Assembly (NCBI RefSeq): GCF_051020975.1
Contig: NC_135046.1
Coordinates: 7,316,001-7,380,000, forward strand
Source of the DNA: Osmia lignaria lignaria
Lineage: Eukaryota; Arthropoda; Insecta; Hymenoptera; Megachilidae
Direction of reading: 5' to 3'
DNA: 64,000 nt
Shown: in pieces, positions 62,564 through 64,000 of the stretch
Numbering within the stretch: the stretch's first letter is position 1
Layout: the number at the start of each line of letters is the position of its first letter
Notes under the pieces: generated by a model
Seen by the model: the letters and a program-made list of their open reading frames with translations, nothing else
What the model was told of the DNA's origin: nothing
Database searches by the model: none
Translations under genes and position numbers: made by a program

Positions 62564-63626
62564 CGGAATGCGTCCAGCTGCCGCAGATATCAGAACCATC
62601 CAGAATGTCAAAGCCGACGCAAGTTTAACTATGTGTGAATAAAAGACAAAAAAAAACCAATTTGTTCTTACATGGATACAAACACATCAGTATCATGTTT
62701 GTAAGTGTTGTAGCAGCCATTCGGGAATGAAGAATAAAAAAATCGGCTTCAGAACACAAAGTGTTAAGGATATTATTGCCCGAGCATTATCGCGTTTATG
62801 TTGCTACATGTATTGAGTTGGAAGAACAGGTACTAAACCCAACTTACTCAAAGTTTCTTATTCTGTCGGTTATGCATTATATGACAATGTAACTTTTAGT
62901 CTTAAGGGCTCAAATAAACAAAGATTATAAAATATGTATCAGTTTCTTCATCCAACTTTACCATTTTCTTTTAGATCTTTCTGATCGAATGTTACTTTTT
63001 CTCTTACTTTGGTTTAATAATAAAAATTGTAAACCTATTTTGAGCATGATCATTTTGCAACATTATTTGAAATTGGATATTACAGCCAGTATTTTACATC
63101 GGTACATTTTTCCGCGAGATTTTTTTTTACCGAAACTTCCAATGATCCGCTTACCTGATTTTAAGAAATACCATCTAGCAAAAGTTTTGTCCTTCCCGTC
63201 TCGAAGAACGGCGAACTCACGTAATCCACTCTTTCCATCAGCAATTTTATATTTTAAATAGATATCGGGTTTCACTGTAGTACGTAATGCGATGTTGAGT
63301 AATGTTTTAACATTTATAAAACTAAAGGTTTAGCATAAAACTGGTTCCTCAGGATTTATGTCTTCGTGAAAGCTGTTAAAGATTTTTTATTTCAAGGTGC
63401 AAAGCAATATCAATCTCGTTGAAAAAGCAACTGCAGGTATTGTAATAATAGCTTTTACGTTCCAGCAAGCTACACGGCTGTCCTACCCTTACGCTCTTAT
63501 CATTAATCCGCGCTATTATGGTACGTGGATTCTTAACGAGACACAACAGCCGCCTATCGCCGTGACCCGTGACGTCACGTCGAGGCCAATCGATCGCTTT
63601 GAGATCATCTCAAATCCCTTTTCCAG
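62564..63626. other. RBX1 3' flank and intergenic DNA
   Basis: Contains the RBX1 polyadenylation signal (AATAAA, 62638-62643). Base composition turns CpG-rich from about 63.53 kb. A 70-codon minus frame at 63063-63275 is not recognised and is not called. Confidence 0.5.
63568..63579. promoter_or_regulatory. CRE palindrome (CGTGACGTCACG)
   Basis: A perfect 12-bp palindrome containing the full cAMP-response element TGACGTCA at 63570-63577, in a CpG-rich patch. It may belong to the promoter of a gene continuing past the right edge. Confidence 0.5.
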
Positions 63627-63772
63627 TTCTAGTGTATTCAAGAGGCATGAGGCAATACTTATCAAGCGGTATAACGTGGAGCCCGACGAGCTGGCTTCTA
63701 ATCCGGGCATACAGCGAAAATTACATCCTCGGAGACCAAGCGACATTCACTAGAGTTGCGAGGGAGGCATTA
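63627..63772 (+). CDS. Possible exon of an unrecognised gene running off the window
   Basis: Good acceptor (aaatcccttttccag) at 63626 and good donor (gtaagc) at 63773. One frame reads through without a stop, ending SENYILGDQATFTRVAREAL. The overlapping frame with the longer open stretch stops at 63753 before the donor. No family was recognised, so this could also be a non-coding exon or no exon at all. Confidence 0.2.
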
Positions 63773-64000
63773 GTAAGCCCTTCCACCTTTTTGATTTTTC
63801 CTCCTCTACATTTCTTTACCCCTACATTTTTGTTCTATTTTTTATTATTAAATTTCCTCTCTCTTCTGATGAGAGAAAACACGATATCATAGAAATAGAT
63901 TTCGTTTAAATATTAATTTCCCGGCACACGATTTCTGTTTCAATAAATCGCAATAAACGTGCGACGATGATAATATCGCTCACGAAGTTCTTCTGCTATT

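Noticed and set aside
63063..63275. 70-codon minus frame rich in Lys
   Set aside because: No family recognised and no supporting splice or promoter signal.

Overview
This window looks like nuclear DNA of an insect, most likely a hymenopteran and probably a bee. The supports are CpG-rich introns and flanks, many short introns (about 60-100 nt) beside a few multi-kilobase ones, AATAAA-type 3' ends, and insect-type orthologues throughout. The species cannot be named from sequence alone.

Layout. (1) 1-25.3 kb, + strand: the 3' two-thirds of a kirre/roughest-type immunoglobulin cell-adhesion receptor. Eleven coding exons are visible, from within the first Ig domain to the C-terminal PDZ ligand THV. 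The 5' exons lie outside the window or were not found in the first 6.9 kb. (2) 25.3-35.1 kb: a gene-poor tail downstream of kirre, probably partly long 3' UTR. It holds one unusually long open frame in the kirre reading frame. (3) 35.2-37.2 kb, - strand: a compact housekeeping cluster of CMC4 with a second tiny ORF on its last exon, then NDUFAF8, then PIGM. (4) 37.5-39.7 kb: a nested inverted-repeat (foldback) block with minisatellites and a regular array of CTCF-like motifs. It sits between the divergent CMC4 and EMC6 genes. (5) 39.86-40.79 kb, + strand: EMC6, with a 20-nt microexon between two introns that carry U12-type donors. (6) 41.6-43.9 kb, - strand: an SLC1 excitatory amino acid transporter in nine exons. 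(7) 46.1-49.0 kb, + strand: a secreted FAS1-domain protein (midline fasciclin/TGFBI type) in thirteen exons. (8) 49-57.8 kb: an accessory, repeat-rich stretch. It includes a 3.5-kb composite tandem array bounded by inverted repeats, which is probably a non-autonomous mobile element. (9) 57.9-62.6 kb: a dense set of housekeeping genes, SCLT1-like (+), SNF8 (-) and RBX1 (+). The first two meet tail to tail and the last two share a bidirectional promoter region. (10) 62.6-64 kb: the RBX1 3' flank and a CpG-rich segment with a CRE palindrome, which may be the start of another gene.

The genes do not form one pathway. Several are small mitochondrial or endomembrane housekeeping factors (CMC4, NDUFAF8, PIGM, EMC6, SNF8, RBX1) packed closely. 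They are interleaved with neural or adhesion genes (kirre, EAAT, the fasciclin protein). Exon boundaries were placed by hand from GT/AG signals, reading-frame continuity and remembered family sequences. All coordinates are inclusive of the stop codon where it is present.
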